From Gliomastix tumulicola (lineage: Eukaryota; Ascomycota; Sordariomycetes; Hypocreales; Bionectriaceae), in contig BCHX01000002.1 of assembly GCA_001599755.1 (NCBI GenBank), forward strand, positions 1,426,001 through 1,490,000: DNA of 64,000 bases, in the 5' to 3' direction. The position numbers and the translations under genes are program-made. Below, one piece after another: positions 10,824 through 22,401 of the stretch. The first letter of the stretch is position 1; the number at the start of each line of letters is the position of its first letter. Under the pieces are notes generated by a model. It saw only the letters and a program-made list of their open reading frames with translations, was not told the DNA's origin and did not search any database.

Positions 10824-12938
10824 ATGACCGGCGACAATCTCGCGTCCCTGCCGGGCTCGATGGCGCTGAACGGATCGTCGCCGAAGAAAGTCGCCTACTT
10901 CTACGACTCCGACATTGGCAACTATGCCTACGTGACCGGTCATCCCATGAAGCCCCACCGAATTCGACTGGCGCATAGCCTGATCATGCAGTACAACCTG
11001 TACCAGAAGATGGAGATCTATGTAAGAACGCCTGTTCGAATCCGCCCTGCTGAACGATCCGCTGACCAGTCACTCAAGCGCGCCAAACCTGCGACGCGCG
11101 GGGAGATGACCCAATTCCACACCGACGACTATATCGACTTCCTGCAGAAGGTGACGCCCGACAACATGGACAGCTACATGCGCGAGCAGGGAAAGTACAA
11201 TGTGGGAGATGATTGTCCCGTTTTCGATGGTCTGTTTGAGTTCTGCGGCATCAGCGCCGGCGGCAGTATGGAGGGCGCCGCACGACTCAACCGCCAGAAA
11301 TGCGACATCGCAATCAACTGGGCTGGCGGACTCCATCACGCCAAGAAGTCGGAAGCAAGCGGCTTCTGTTATGTCAATGGTAAGTTGAGCAGGCGAATCG
11401 GGGGCGCAACGTGCGGATGGAGACACTGACAGCTATTTAGACATTGTTCTTGGTATCTTGGAGTTGCTCCGTTTCAAGAAGCGCGTCCTCTACATCGACA
11501 TCGATGTCCACCACGGTGATGGCGTCGAGGAGGCCTTCTACACGACCGACCGAGTTATGACTGTGTCTTTCCACAAGTATGGAGAGTACTTTCCCGGAAC
11601 GGGCGAACTTCGCGACATCGGCATCGGCGCCGGTAAGAACTACGCTGTCAACTACCCGCTCCGCGATGGTATCACCGACGAATCCTACAAGTCCATCTTC
11701 GAGCCCGTTATCGAGAACGTCATGAGATACTACCAGCCGGAGGCTGTTGTCTTGCAGTGTGGTGGTGATAGTCTGTCTGGCGACAGGCTGGGTTGCTTCA
11801 ACCTCAGCATGGATGGCCATGCCAACTGCGTCAGCTATGTCAAGAGTTTTGGTCTGCCTACTCTTGTTCTCGGTGGCGGTGGCTACACCATGCGCAATGT
11901 TGCCCGAACCTGGGCGTATGAGACGGGTGTCCTCGTCGGTCAGGATATGAACCGTGTTCTGCCGTATAATGAATACTACGAAGTGAGTGCGGAGACTGGC
12001 AGGCTTTGCGATTTGACACTGACAGGTTCTAGTACTATGCTCCTGACTTCGAGCTCAACGTCCGATCCTCGAACATGGAGAACTCCAACAGCCGCGAGTA
12101 CCTCGAGAAAATCACGGCCGCAGTCATCGACAACCTGCGCCAGACTGGCCCCGCCCCGTCCGTGCAGATGCAGGACGTGCCCCGAAAACCCTTTGGCGCA
12201 ATGACCGACGAGGAAGAGGCGGAGCTGGACGATCTTGACGAGGATGAGAATAAAGACGTCCGTATGACAGAAAACCAGTGGGACAAGCATGTCGAGCATG
12301 CCGGCGAGTTTGAGCCCAGTGATGACGACGATCTGGCCCGGCAGAACGGTGCCACGCGTCAAAATGGCAACAAGCGCTCTTTCACGGACTACGGCAACAA
12401 GGATGACGGCACTGACGCCGATGGCAAGCGGGCTAGAACTGCCGAGCCTGCTGAGGAGGCTGCTGAAGAGCCCGCAGCGGACGAGCCGCATGATCCTAAC
12501 GACGACACCATTGACGACGTTGGTAACGGCGACAAAACTGAGAAGGAGCCCGAGCCCGAGGCTACTCCGGCCGAGAAGCCAGAGCCAGCCAAGGAGGCTG
12601 TCGATGAGGAGGGCGACGTTGGGATGGCCGAAGCTGAGCCTGCCCCTGCAGAGGACACGACCATCATTAAGAAAGAGGATGCCGAGCAGGATGTCGCGGA
12701 GCCAGCGGATGCCCCCAACGACAAGAAGGCTGACGAGGCCAAGTCTGATGAGCCTGCAGCCCCCGCGGCCGAGGAGGCTCCTGCGTCTGCTAAATCACCT
12801 GAGAAGGCCACCCCTGCCGCGGAAGCTGCCGAGGAGCCGCCAAAGGAACAGGAGAGTACAGAGAAGCCAGAGGCCGAGAAGCCAAGTGAGAAGGAAGAGG
12901 AGAAGCGGGAAGTCGAGATGACCGACGATAAGCCCTAG
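10824..12938 (+). CDS. RPD3: Class I histone deacetylase, RPD3/RpdA type
   Basis: Exons are 10824-11021, 11079-11379, 11441-11982 and 12033-12938, giving 648 aa. The catalytic domain covers about residues 18-340. It shows the active-site His pair 152/153 (GGLHHAKK), the zinc ligands Asp188 and His190 in YIDIDVHHGDG, and the GGGGYTMRN loop. The protein removes acetyl groups from histone tails in SIN3-type co-repressor complexes. After about residue 405 comes a long acidic tail rich in Glu, Asp, Ala and Pro. Such a tail is known for RpdA of filamentous fungi and is absent from the shorter yeast proteins. The family-typical N-terminus begins at 10824. An in-frame ATG at 10755 would add 23 residues without similarity and is probably leader. 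Confidence 0.96.
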
Positions 12939-13716
12939 AGGTATAATTTTCGTGACCTCAGCAGGCTTTCCAGAGGTCGTCACTCTTCATAGAGTTGCCC
13001 TTCGGAGCGTGGAATGTATTATTCTCTGGCGCACTATCGGCACGTTATTCTTACTTTGCAATACTGGACTGAGGCGTTACAAGGCGCAAGGCAGGGTTGC
13101 AGGGACTGTACGGTGGATTTGGTCCCTGGTAGAAGCAGATGGAAGAGGGCTGGAACGGCTAGTATGACTTTCAATGCTTTCAACGACGGTAGTGAATTTC
13201 TCAATAATACCAATATCGATATATGAATGGGTTCCCTTGTCAAATGTGCCTGAAATGTTGCAGAAGCCTTGTTGTTTGTTTTGCACCTTGAAGCATGAGG
13301 CTCGCTATCGATAAGAGCAACAGCTGATCGCACGAATTATCGACATCGTCCCCCACCATTTCTTTGCCGCCCCACTTACTGCTTCTGCAAGGCTGGAGAA
13401 GAGTCATATGCGGGGGGAAAAGAAAGCAAGCAGTAGAAAAAAAGTTTAGTTGCGACAAGACACGTCTCCCTCTTTACCACGCACATCATTTTTTCTAGAC
13501 CACATGCAATTGTGATCAATTGCTTCCTACATACATCCCCTCTTCTCGATGTAGCATTCTTCTCAATCTCTTCCCCTCCGTACCCCAGCTAGGATCTGCC
13601 GCTCATCCCTGCGCGTTCTCTCTTCCTCCTCTAGCCGCATACTTACCTACGCCACCTCCTCTTACCACCGTCTCCGAGCTACACGAACAGCTGCGCCCGA
13701 CCGACTTCCCCTCCCA
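12939..13716. other. Intergenic: RPD3 3' region and RPC34 promoter
   Basis: No gene is seen. Two copies of the octamer TATCGATA occur (13214-13221 and 13306-13313). The last 250 bases are a CT-rich leader typical of an expressed gene and belong to RPC34. Confidence 0.45.
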
Positions 13717-15032
13717 ATGGCTCCCCCGGCGGCCGCCACGGCCTCCGGCTCGGGTGGCAATGGCGGCGGCGGCGGCGGCGACTCGTCGGCCGCCGAGGCG
13801 GGCAAGTTCCAGCTGATGAAGGACATGCTCTACGACCGTGTCACGGAGATCAGCCGCCCAAACGACTCATTCTCGCAGGACGACCTGCTCGACCTCGGCG
13901 TCATACCCAACGGGGACAAGATGCTTCTGCTCCGGGTCGTCCAGGAGCTCAGCGACAACCGGCTGTTCATCCCCATGCACATCTCGGGCGGCGTGTGCTG
14001 GAAGTGGCGCCCGCGGGAGGAGGCGAGCAAGTACGTGGTCGCACGCATCGTCTGAACATACGGATGCACGAGGGGGGTGGGGGTATATATATACAGAAGC
14101 TGACTTGTCTTTGCAGGTACCGCGGTCTTTCAGAGGAGCAGGTCATGGTCTACGCCCTCATCGACGAGTCCGGCGGCGACGGCATCTGGTCGCAGACCAT
14201 CCTCCGCCGCCTCAACATGCACGACACGACCCTGAAGAAAGCCCTGGCGGTCCTGCAGGCCAAGAACCTCATCGCGCCGTTCAAGAACGTCGAGCACCCG
14301 AACAAGAAGATGTACATCAAAGCCTCCATCCAGCCGAGCGACCGCGCGACCGGCGGGCCGTGGTACACGGACCAGGACCTGGACGAGGGGTTCATCGAGA
14401 GTCTGCAGAAGGTCATCTTCAACTACGTCAAGGCGCAGGGGAGCTACAACAGCAGACACGGGGGCGGCGGCGGCGGCGGCGGGAAGGAGCAGCGGACGCA
14501 GGCGCCCGTCAAGGGCGTGCTGAAGGGCGGCGTCGTCGCGGCGGACAAGCGGAAGAAGCGGCAGGCGTCCGAGATGGACGAGCCGCCGGCAAAGGCCGTC
14601 AAGACGTCGGCGAGCCCCGCCGCGCCGCGCCAGCCGGTGCTGCTCCCGCTGCCGGCAGGGTACACGGCGTACCCGACGGTGCGGGACGTCGCGCGGTTCC
14701 TCTCCATGAGCGGCATCACGAACAACACCATCCTCTCCGAGCACGACGTGCAGAAGCTCGTGGACGTCCTCGTGTGGGACAGCCTCATCGAGCCGGTCAG
14801 GATGGCCGGCAAGGTCGGCTACCGCGTCGCGAGGATAGCCAAGCAGTCCACCAACAACTGGGCTGCGCAGCAGGACCCGACGGGCCGGGATGGCGAGCCC
14901 GAATCGCACACCAGTGCCTTCACAGAGTTGCCGTGCGGACGCTGTCCGGTGTTTGAGCTCTGCGAGGACGGCGGACCGGTCGGGCCGAGCAACTGTGAAT
15001 ACTTCCAGCGGTGGTTACGGGATGAGAAGTAG
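13717..15032 (+). CDS. RPC34: DNA-directed RNA polymerase III subunit RPC6 (Rpc34)
   Basis: Exons are 13717-14030 and 14117-15032, giving 409 aa. Rpc34 is part of the Rpc82-Rpc34-Rpc31 subcomplex that opens promoters and contacts TFIIIB for tRNA and 5S rRNA synthesis. Winged-helix segments are visible at about residues 28-105 and 110-180 (EQVMVYALIDESGGDGIWSQ region), with a third near 300-350. The C-terminus carries four cysteines, C378, C381, C387 and C398 (CGRC, ELC, SNC), matching the iron-sulphur-binding C-terminus of the human homologue RPC39. The N-terminus has a Gly/Ala-rich extension of about 25 residues, and a Gly run plus a basic linker (KRKKRQ) lies between winged helices. The intron is 86 nt. 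Confidence 0.95.
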
Positions 15033-15405
15033 TTCCTAACGTGACGAGCGAGTTGCGTTTTTTTCCTACGTCTCCATTGAATAAAAAACAACACCATGGA
15101 TAGGAGGAGTTTGGTATTTTTTGGGCGTTGGATACGACCACCTCGGCGCAGGTTGGCAAAACGGGAGGCGAGGTTCTCCGTCTCAGCGATTACTGTGTAT
15201 CATTTTACGGTTCCTGTATTACATCACAACAAACAGCGAGACAAAAGGTGCCGCGAAAGCGGTGCGATTTTGTGGAAGTAGAATTGCTAGACACACTGGG
15301 GTGTCACGCTACATCCCAAGCTACCTCCTGTAACTCTCCTCCAAATCCGCAGAACGATTTTGTGGTTGTTGTGTGAAGGTACATGCTGCAGTGACCCCAA
15401 GTAAT
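15033..15405. other. Intergenic, convergent 3' regions
   Basis: This is short sequence between the ends of RPC34 and the cyclophilin gene. Both 3' UTRs must lie here; nothing else is seen. Confidence 0.45.
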
Positions 15406-16328
15406 TTACAAAGCACCGGACTTGACAATGGTAGGGCGCTTGCTGTACTTGATAGCGCCGCTGCCAGAGCCAGTAGCCTCAAGAGCCTTGACAATGTTGA
15501 GGGACTCCTCGTCAGCGACCTCGCCGAAGACGACGTGACGGCCGTTGAGCCACGAGGTGACAACGGTGGTGACGAAGAACTGGGAGCCGTTGCTGGAGGT
15601 AAGACGTTAGCGGGGCATTCCATGTTCTGGAGGGTAGAGATTGGGAGGCATACGTGTTGGGGCCGGCGTTGGCCATGGAGAGCAGACCAGGCTTGTCGTG
15701 CTGGAGCTTGAAGTTCTCATCGCCGAACTTCTCGCCATAGATGGACTTGCCTCCAGTGCCCTAGATTGATGGTCAGAGTCTGCGCATTGATGGAAGCGAT
15801 CGGGTCAACCTCGTCGACGTACGTTACCACGGGTGAAGTCGCCACCCTGGAGCATGAAGTCAGGGATGATGCGGTGGAAGGAAGAGCCCTCGTAGCCGAA
15901 GCCCTTCTCACCGGTGCAGAGAGCGCGGAAGTTGGCGGCGGTCTTGGGGACAACGTCATCAAAGAGGTTGAAGGTGATGCGACCAGACTGGCCTGAGTAG
16001 ATATCATTTGTCAGCTTGGAGCTCAATTGGGGCAGCAATGTGAGGTCATCGCGGTGTCGTCGACACGAGGCAATTTCTAGATGAAAACGTGGTGATTCGA
16101 TAGCGAGAAGCTCCAGAGTTAAGCCATTGGCCAGTCCAAGACATCACACCGAATATATGAGGGGTAAACAAGAGGCATCGAGGTGTGCTTACCCTTGACG
16201 GTGGCGGTAGGCCTGCCGTTCTGGAAGACCGGGCCCTCCCACTCAACGTCGAAGAAACTGTTCCATCACAGGTCAGTCAGTGGGAGTGAGGAATGGGAGA
16301 GAGGAGCGTCAACTTACACCTTGGACAT
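15406..16328 (-). CDS. CPR1: Cyclophilin A, peptidyl-prolyl cis-trans isomerase (cytosolic form)
   Basis: Five exons on the minus strand, 16328-16318, 16257-16193, 15992-15823, 15760-15654 and 15592-15406, give 179 aa. It catalyses cis-trans isomerisation of X-Pro bonds and is the receptor of cyclosporin A. The active-site residues are seen in SSFHRIIPDFMLQGG (Arg66, Phe71, Met72, Gln74), and the cyclosporin-contacting Trp lies in SWLNGRH. The fold is complete from VEWEGPVF to IVKSGAL. The first exon is only 11 nt and its frame stays open upstream, so a longer mitochondrial form is possible (described separately). A 200-nt second intron separates exons 2 and 3. Confidence 0.96.
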
Positions 16329-16508
16329 GTTTACGGTGGTTGCAGAGAAGAATCGGGTGGTTTGGAAAGTGGTCTTGGAGGGTGTACGGAGTTGAGAGAA
16401 GGTGAAAGATCTGGAAATGGGAGAGCAGAAGGTATGGCGGGGTAGGAGGGGTTGTACGAGTGTTGGTCTCATTGTGAGAGAAGCTGAAGAGGGGCAAATT
16501 GTTAGCAT
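16329..16508 (-). CDS. Alternative N-terminal extension of cyclophilin: mitochondrial presequence
   Basis: The cyclophilin frame stays open upstream of its cytosolic ATG, with in-frame ATGs at 16472 (48 extra residues) and 16508 (60 extra). The extension from 16472 (MRPTLVQPLLPRH, then ...RFFSATTVN) has Arg, Lys, Ser and Thr, no acidic residue, and an RFFSA-like processing site. These are the hallmarks of a matrix-targeting signal. Neurospora crassa is known to make cytosolic and mitochondrial cyclophilin from one gene by alternative transcription starts. I infer the same arrangement here. Confidence 0.72.
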
Positions 16509-17999
16509 CAGAGCTCCCGGCCGGGCGAATCAGAGGCGCAGGAAAATTGAGAAAGGCGGGGCGGCGTAGCTCCGAGATCACGTGCAGGCACCTCAGAGCC
16601 ACGAGTTTTGAGACCGGGCACGCTGGAAGCCCGAACCATGTGTCTCCATTCGGTCATCAGTGTGCAAGGCGTGAAGGTGGAGACCAAGGTTCGCAACTGT
16701 CATTGGGACCTTTTTTTCGGAGGATGGTGGATGGCTGCCATCCAACTGGAGGCTCGGATTGGATGGGCTGCCATGCCATCGGCTGGGTGCTTGTTTCAGG
16801 CACTACCTCATTCCGCCCCACAATTGCCACTGGGCAGCGGCCCAGCGAGAGCTGTGGAAGGGAAGGGAAGTGTTGGAACTTGGAGCCAAGATGACTCTCG
16901 AGGCTCATCTTGTAACACCGGGTGCTCCTGCTGATCACCGGCATGAAATTGACTGGGAAGCCACTGATGCCTCACAGCAAGGTGTGACCCCGTGCCCCGA
17001 GCCCCCCCCCCATGCAGCCCTTTGTGTGGAAAGATTACTGCTCAGAATGGAGCGACCCAGTTGAGCTGCAGATGGGGTCGTGGGCTGCTGTCCATTGGCT
17101 CCAGCCAGACAGCGTCTCCCGATCCCTTTCGCCCAGGACGCGTGGTGGTTGGCAGCTTGGAGTGGGAAACACCGACACAATGCCGACCTCTTCCGGTCCT
17201 GCCACCCAGCTTGCTGAGGTCATGGCCACGGAATTACATCGGTAAAGGTCGTTGCCCAACAAGTCCGGTTGCTGCGCGAGCTCGTCGACTTTCCAGGCAG
17301 GATGGGATCCAGGAGAAAGGGTGTGGATGGTGATTTCAAGGAGACGGAACGACGTACCTGGTGGCTCTAGCTAAAGCAGAGTAAAACTACAAATGAAGAA
17401 TGGAAGAAGATTATACAAATACAACAAGGGCGATGAGAATTGAAGTCTCGAGATGTCGCGAATTGGCTGATGGCCGACAGGAAAAGTTTTGGAGCAGCTG
17501 TAATTACCACGAAGCTCTGCCTGAAGTCTCAGGTGTAAATAATGACGATGGGGACTCGAGCTACGAGAGTTAGCGAGCATGGGTCCCCGTCCTCGGAAAC
17601 GACACTGTCTATTTCAACCGCGATGAACTATCTACAAGAGACATGCCGGTAATATAAGAGATTGATCAGTAGATATCCCATTTGACACAAAAGGATTTGA
17701 ATTGAATACTCGCAGACCCGAAAAGATGCACTCAGCGCGATCGTCAGAGGTCCTTGATGCTCTGCTCACTGCCCAAAATCACGTGACTGGCCCCCTGACC
17801 GATGATGACCCCAACCTGGCCTTTTACGGCCGCCAGCCAACCTATTGATAGGGAGAGCCCGATGATTTTAGGTTGACGAGGTCAGACACTCGTCCTTGGA
17901 CATTGCGGACGCAACCTCACAACCTCCCCCGGCTCGGCTTCACGTTTGCATTCTTAATTCCTCTTGTCCCTTTTGAATTAACTTTTCTTTTCTTTCACC
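16509..17999. other. Intergenic: divergent upstream regions of cyclophilin and ENT3
   Basis: There is no supportable gene in 1.5 kb. The open frames are short, overlap on both strands and lack coding codon bias. A C run lies near 17000-17010. The last 100 bases are the presumed ENT3 leader. Confidence 0.45.
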
Positions 18000-19772
18000 A
18001 TGGATCTGAACGATCTGAAGAACTCCGTCTCCAACCTGACCTTGTACGACCTCAAGGCAGGCTTCAGGAAGGCGCAAAATGGTATGCGCGCGTCATCCCT
18101 CTGGACATCAGGACGCACGCGCTAATCATCATGGCAGCGGTGATGAACTATACCGAGATGGAGGCCAAGGTATGTTGGTACCGAGCATAGCAGAGCGGGC
18201 GCGACGTGTAGGCTGACAGGTGCGGAATCAGGTCCGAGAAGCCACCAACAACGAACCTTGGGGAGCGTCCTCGACAACGATGCAGGAGATCGCCAATGGC
18301 ACCTTCAACTAGTTGGTCTTCCCGGTCCAAAAGTCCAATGGAGAAGCTAACCTCTGTGCAGCCAAACGCTCAACGAGATCATGCCCATGATCTACCGCCG
18401 GTTCACCGAGAAGGCCGCCGAGGAGTGGCGACAAATTTACAAGGCTCTACAGCTGCTAGAATTCCTCATCAAGCACGGGTCTGAGCGCGTCATCGATGAT
18501 GCGCGTGGCCATCTGACGCTCCTCAAGATGCTCCGCCAGTTCCAATTCATCGACCAGAACGGGAAAGACCAGGGTATCAACGTCCGAAACCGAGCAAAGG
18601 AGCTTACTGAGCTCCTCAGCGACGTCGAGCGCATCCGCTCCGAGCGTAAGAAGGCGCGGGCCACGAAGAACAAGTACACTGGTGTCGAGGGTGGCGCCGG
18701 CGGTGGCTTCTCGAGCAACAGCCGATATGGCGGGTTCGGAAGCGAGTCGGGCTACGGCGGCGGTGGCAGCGGCGGCCCTGGCACATTCGGAGGATACTCT
18801 GGGGGCGTCTATGGCGACGGTGGTGGTTTTGGCGGCCAGCCCGACGACTGGCGAGAAGCCTCTGGCAGCCGGTCGGAGAGGTTCGAAGAATACGACGAGT
18901 TCGACGAGGATGACCGGCCAGCTGCCTCCTCGTCAAGGTCCTCCAAGAAACCGGAGCGCGCGGCTAAGAAGGCAGCACCGGCCGAACCCGCGAAGGCCAA
19001 GGAGCCCGAGGTCGATCTCTTCTCCTTCGACGAGCCTGCGCAGGCGTCGTCTGCACCAGCCCCGAGCGCCTCCAGCTCTGGCCTTGGAGGTCTGGCTAGC
19101 ACTTCAGCAGCGAACGATGACGACGACGACTTCGATGACTTCCAGTCCGCAGCCCCGGCACAGCCCACGACATCATTTGGGCAGCCACTGTCGCCTCCTG
19201 TCACCTCGACTGCAGGGTCATCCACGCAGTTCGCCGCGCCCACGCCTCAGTCAGGTCCTCAGCAAGCCAATATCAGCCAGATTGTGAATATGGCGTCGCC
19301 TTCCGGCACACCGGGGGCCAACTACTCTGCCTTCAAGGCTCCCGCGCCGGTCACGTCGCCGCCCCAGCAGTCCACCGGGTACCAGCCCACCGGTCCCAAC
19401 TATTTCGGAGGGGTCTCGACCCAGTCGACAGCTACACCGTCCAACACTGCGTCGGCCTTCTCGGGCTTCTCCTCCAACACCAACACCGGCCCTACGACCA
19501 TGGCCAACACCAAGCCTGTCACGAGCCCCACGACTGCTCAGCCTCCTGCGGCTGGTGGTGGTGATGCTTTCGGAGCGCTTTGGGGCAAGGCCAGCTCTGG
19601 TATCAAGAAGACGAACACGCAGACATCTGGCGGCCCTGCGCTCGGACAGCTCGCCAAGGAGAAGAGCAGCGCCGGGATCTGGGGCGCGCCAGCCTCATCC
19701 ACCCCCCAGCAGTCCTCTTCTAGTTTCGGCGCACCACAGGGCGGATCGGCGTCCGACGACTTGCTCGGCTAG
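18000..19772 (+). CDS. ENT3: ENTH-domain epsin-related clathrin adaptor, Ent3 type
   Basis: Exons are 18000-18081, 18138-18169, 18232-18311 and 18362-19772, giving 534 aa. The ENTH domain covers roughly residues 20-155 and includes NYTEMEAKVREATNNEPWG and LNEIMPMIYRRF. It binds phosphoinositides. The rest is a low-complexity tail: Gly/Tyr-rich, then acidic, with a clathrin/adaptor-type motif LFSFDE and an acidic-Phe stretch DDDDDFDDFQS, then Ser/Pro/Ala-rich to a C-terminal DDLLG. Such motifs recruit AP-1 and GGA ear domains, so the protein probably acts in trans-Golgi to endosome traffic like yeast Ent3. The third intron interrupts the conserved N-Y-Q-T segment with donor GTTGGT, somewhat weak but required to avoid an in-frame stop. 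Confidence 0.92.
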
Positions 19773-21766
19773 ATTGACAACTATAGTCGCGATGATTTTC
19801 CTACGCTTGGTACTGCTGCCGGGGTGCTTTGGTCGCCTGCATCTCTATACCGACTTGTCTTAGCCACTGCGGAAGCTTTGTTTGATGATGGGATTCTAGA
19901 TAGGCGTACGGATGACAAAATGACGCAAATTGATTGAAAATTTTATACAGAGCACTATTCGTAGGCATTGCTACAAGTCATGGCTTAAACAGAGACTACA
20001 GCTTGTACTTTGCCAAGGTGTCGTTACCTTGAAATGTCTTCAGAGTCAAGTAAACGACGAACGGATGGAGGACTTCTTCGGCGGGTGTCTGCACTGCGAA
20101 GCTTTCTATCTTGCCATTGGGTATGATGTTTACAGGGTTGATCGCCATTTGTTAGTACTCTCATGCTTGCAAGGTCTTGTGCCATGTCCTCTTCCAACAT
20201 TGGCCTGCAGTCGCGTATTCGTACCAACGCGTTGCCCAGTCAAGCGGGCGTTCTGGACCTTGAAATGAGCTGTCATTTTGCTCTTCGTGGCTTGGCTACG
20301 CTAGTAAAGCTGAAACTCTCCGGCGTTCGTGTTCTGGTCCTGGATACGGCTCTTGATTGAACGGCTTGTCGGCCGCCCAACCGGATTAGCATCCTCTGTT
20401 GTCGCTTCTGCTGTTATGCAGGGATCAAGGTACCGACACCAGGGATCGCCCGCGTCTATTCAGAAGGAGGGATCGTTGCTGGTCCACTGACAGTCCAGGC
20501 GGCAATCGGCAGTCCCAGCGCATGAATACGACGGCTGGCCAGACGAACCTTTCATCTCGCCTAGCAAGCGACCAGCCCTGAAACCGCTCAGCCTCACCGA
20601 CTAGCCGAGCTCGCACAGCCAGTCCCAAGTTCTCTCCTCGTCCAATCGATGGCATCGCGCTTTGGCGCTCCATGGCCCCATCTGCGCGGCTACCTTATCC
20701 AGATTTCAAGCTGTTGCCCGGTTTCCCCCCGGTCTAGTGCGTCCGGTTTTTGGCCCGCTGGCGCCCCCCGGCGATTTTGAGGAAAGTTGAGAGAAGATCA
20801 CCCTGGACGTTGTTTTCGCGCCGCTTAGCGCCGGCCGAGCTCAAGCGCCGATGCGATTCGGCGTTCTCATTGGCCGGGGCCGGCGGCTGTCCGCCGACAA
20901 CCCTGGATCTGCACGGTATGACACTGCGAGAAGAGAAGATAGCAGAGGGCCAGTGAGGACTGCCGATGAGTCTCTGCCGGGTTGTTTGTTGACGTGGATA
21001 CGGGCTGGGCCCTGAAACACGCCGGTAGACGAATGGCTGCTTCTCTTGACGCCGTCATGCCGGTACATCGACAGTCGTGCATGGTCGTACACTTGTACAT
21101 ACTCTTACTAGGTACTAGTAGTACTGCAGGCCATGTTCCCGCCGAACGACGTGTATAAAGTCGATGGGATCGGCATCTTTCCTGTTCTCTCTTTCTCTTC
21201 TCTCTCCCAAGCCAATCTACAATCTTGACCTCATACATCTTTTCCTTTTTTCTCTTTTTCCTTTTCTCTTTCCTTATTTCCTTTGTCCTGTCTCTATCTG
21301 GGTCTGGGTTTCCTGGTTTTATCATACACACTACATGTTTGTCCTTTTGCACAACGACTTTCCAGCCTTCATTTCACGATTCTAGTCCGACACGCCCCGA
21401 GACGTCTTTCTTTCTTCTCTCTCCAGTTCCATTCTTTCCACACGCGCAAACAATACTAGCCACCGACAACGGGATAAAAGGACAGCATCTTCCGGAACAG
21501 TCACTACCATTCTTCTCCTTCCCCCATTCAGCCTTTCTTTCACGAACGGTCGAGCAACAAGATATAAGCACGCACGCATTTCTTTACACTACCACTGCCC
21601 CGAGCTTCCTCTTCGACGGGCAGCTCCTAAAGCCAACGGCAAGATTCAGTCTCCAACCTCGTCCACGGCCACCATCCCATTCTACTCCAAGCACCTGCCC
21701 CTTCAAACCGCCAAGTGCTCCTCGCGCCCGCGACTCAGCCTGATCACGCCCGCCTCGCTCCAGAAG
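19773..21766. other. Intergenic with TATA box and long CT-rich leader
   Basis: There is no supportable gene from 19773 to about 21150. A TATAAA box lies at 21154-21159. From about 21185 to 21766 the + strand is a pyrimidine-rich stretch of about 580 nt, probably the transcribed leader of the downstream membrane-protein gene; its short ATG frames would be upstream ORFs. Confidence 0.5.
21154..21159 (+). promoter_or_regulatory. TATA box (TATAAA)
   Basis: The consensus TATAAA lies directly before a long CT-rich tract leading into the MARVEL-like gene. Confidence 0.5.
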
Positions 21767-22401
21767 ATGCCTTCCCCTCCGGCCCTCGGCGCCCTGGGCG
21801 TCACCTACACGGTCATGCGCGCCCTGCAGGCCGTCTGCCTCATCACCATCATCGGTCTGTCCGGCAACTTCATCAGTGAGGCCGTCAACGCTGGCTACCA
21901 CGCTCCCGGTCCCCTGGTGGGAGCCCTGGTTATTGTGAGTTCCCTGGAGATTCCCTTTTTTTTTTTTTTTCCTTACGTACTCCTTCTAACACCCTGTAGG
22001 CCTGCCTCGCCACGCTGTACGTCGCCATCAACTACATCCTCTACTGGGACTCCATGCTCCCCATGCTCGTCGCCGCGGGCGCCGACGCGACCTTCCTCGT
22101 CATGAGCATCGTCGTCTCCGTCCTCGTCGGCCGCCCCGTCAGCTACCTCGCCTGCCAGAAGTACTCGGACAAGGGCAACACGGCCAACTTCATCAACTCC
22201 GTCTTCGACAACGTCAAGCGGCCCGGCTCCAACGTCTTCACCTGGGTCGACCCGGACAAGACGGCCTGCTACGAGGTCAAGGCCGTGTGGGGGCTGTGCA
22301 TCGCCCTCTGCATCATCTTCGCCTTCTCCACCGCCATCTCGCTGTGCCTCTGGCGCCGCCTCAAGCCCAGCTCCTCCGGGCCCAAGGATCTTGAGGAGTG
22401 A
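21767..22401 (+). CDS. Four-helix membrane protein, MARVEL-like
   Basis: Exons are 21767-21934 and 22000-22401, giving 189 aa. Four hydrophobic segments are visible, at about 16-38, 48-74, 78-101 and 150-174, with a short cytosolic N-terminus (MPSPPALGALG) and a charged C-terminus. This topology and the conserved polar loop before TM4 (DPDKTACYEVKAVWG-type) match fungal MARVEL-domain proteins. Members of that superfamily organise plasma-membrane domains or vesicle membranes. The precise role is unknown. The stop TGA at 22399-22401 is followed in the same frame by 193 more open codons with coding-type base composition, described next. Confidence 0.75.

Noticed and set aside
11034..11046. GTTCGAATCC resembling a tRNA B box inside an intron of the deacetylase gene
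   Set aside because: No A box, no acceptor stem pairing and the intron is only 57 nt; coincidence.
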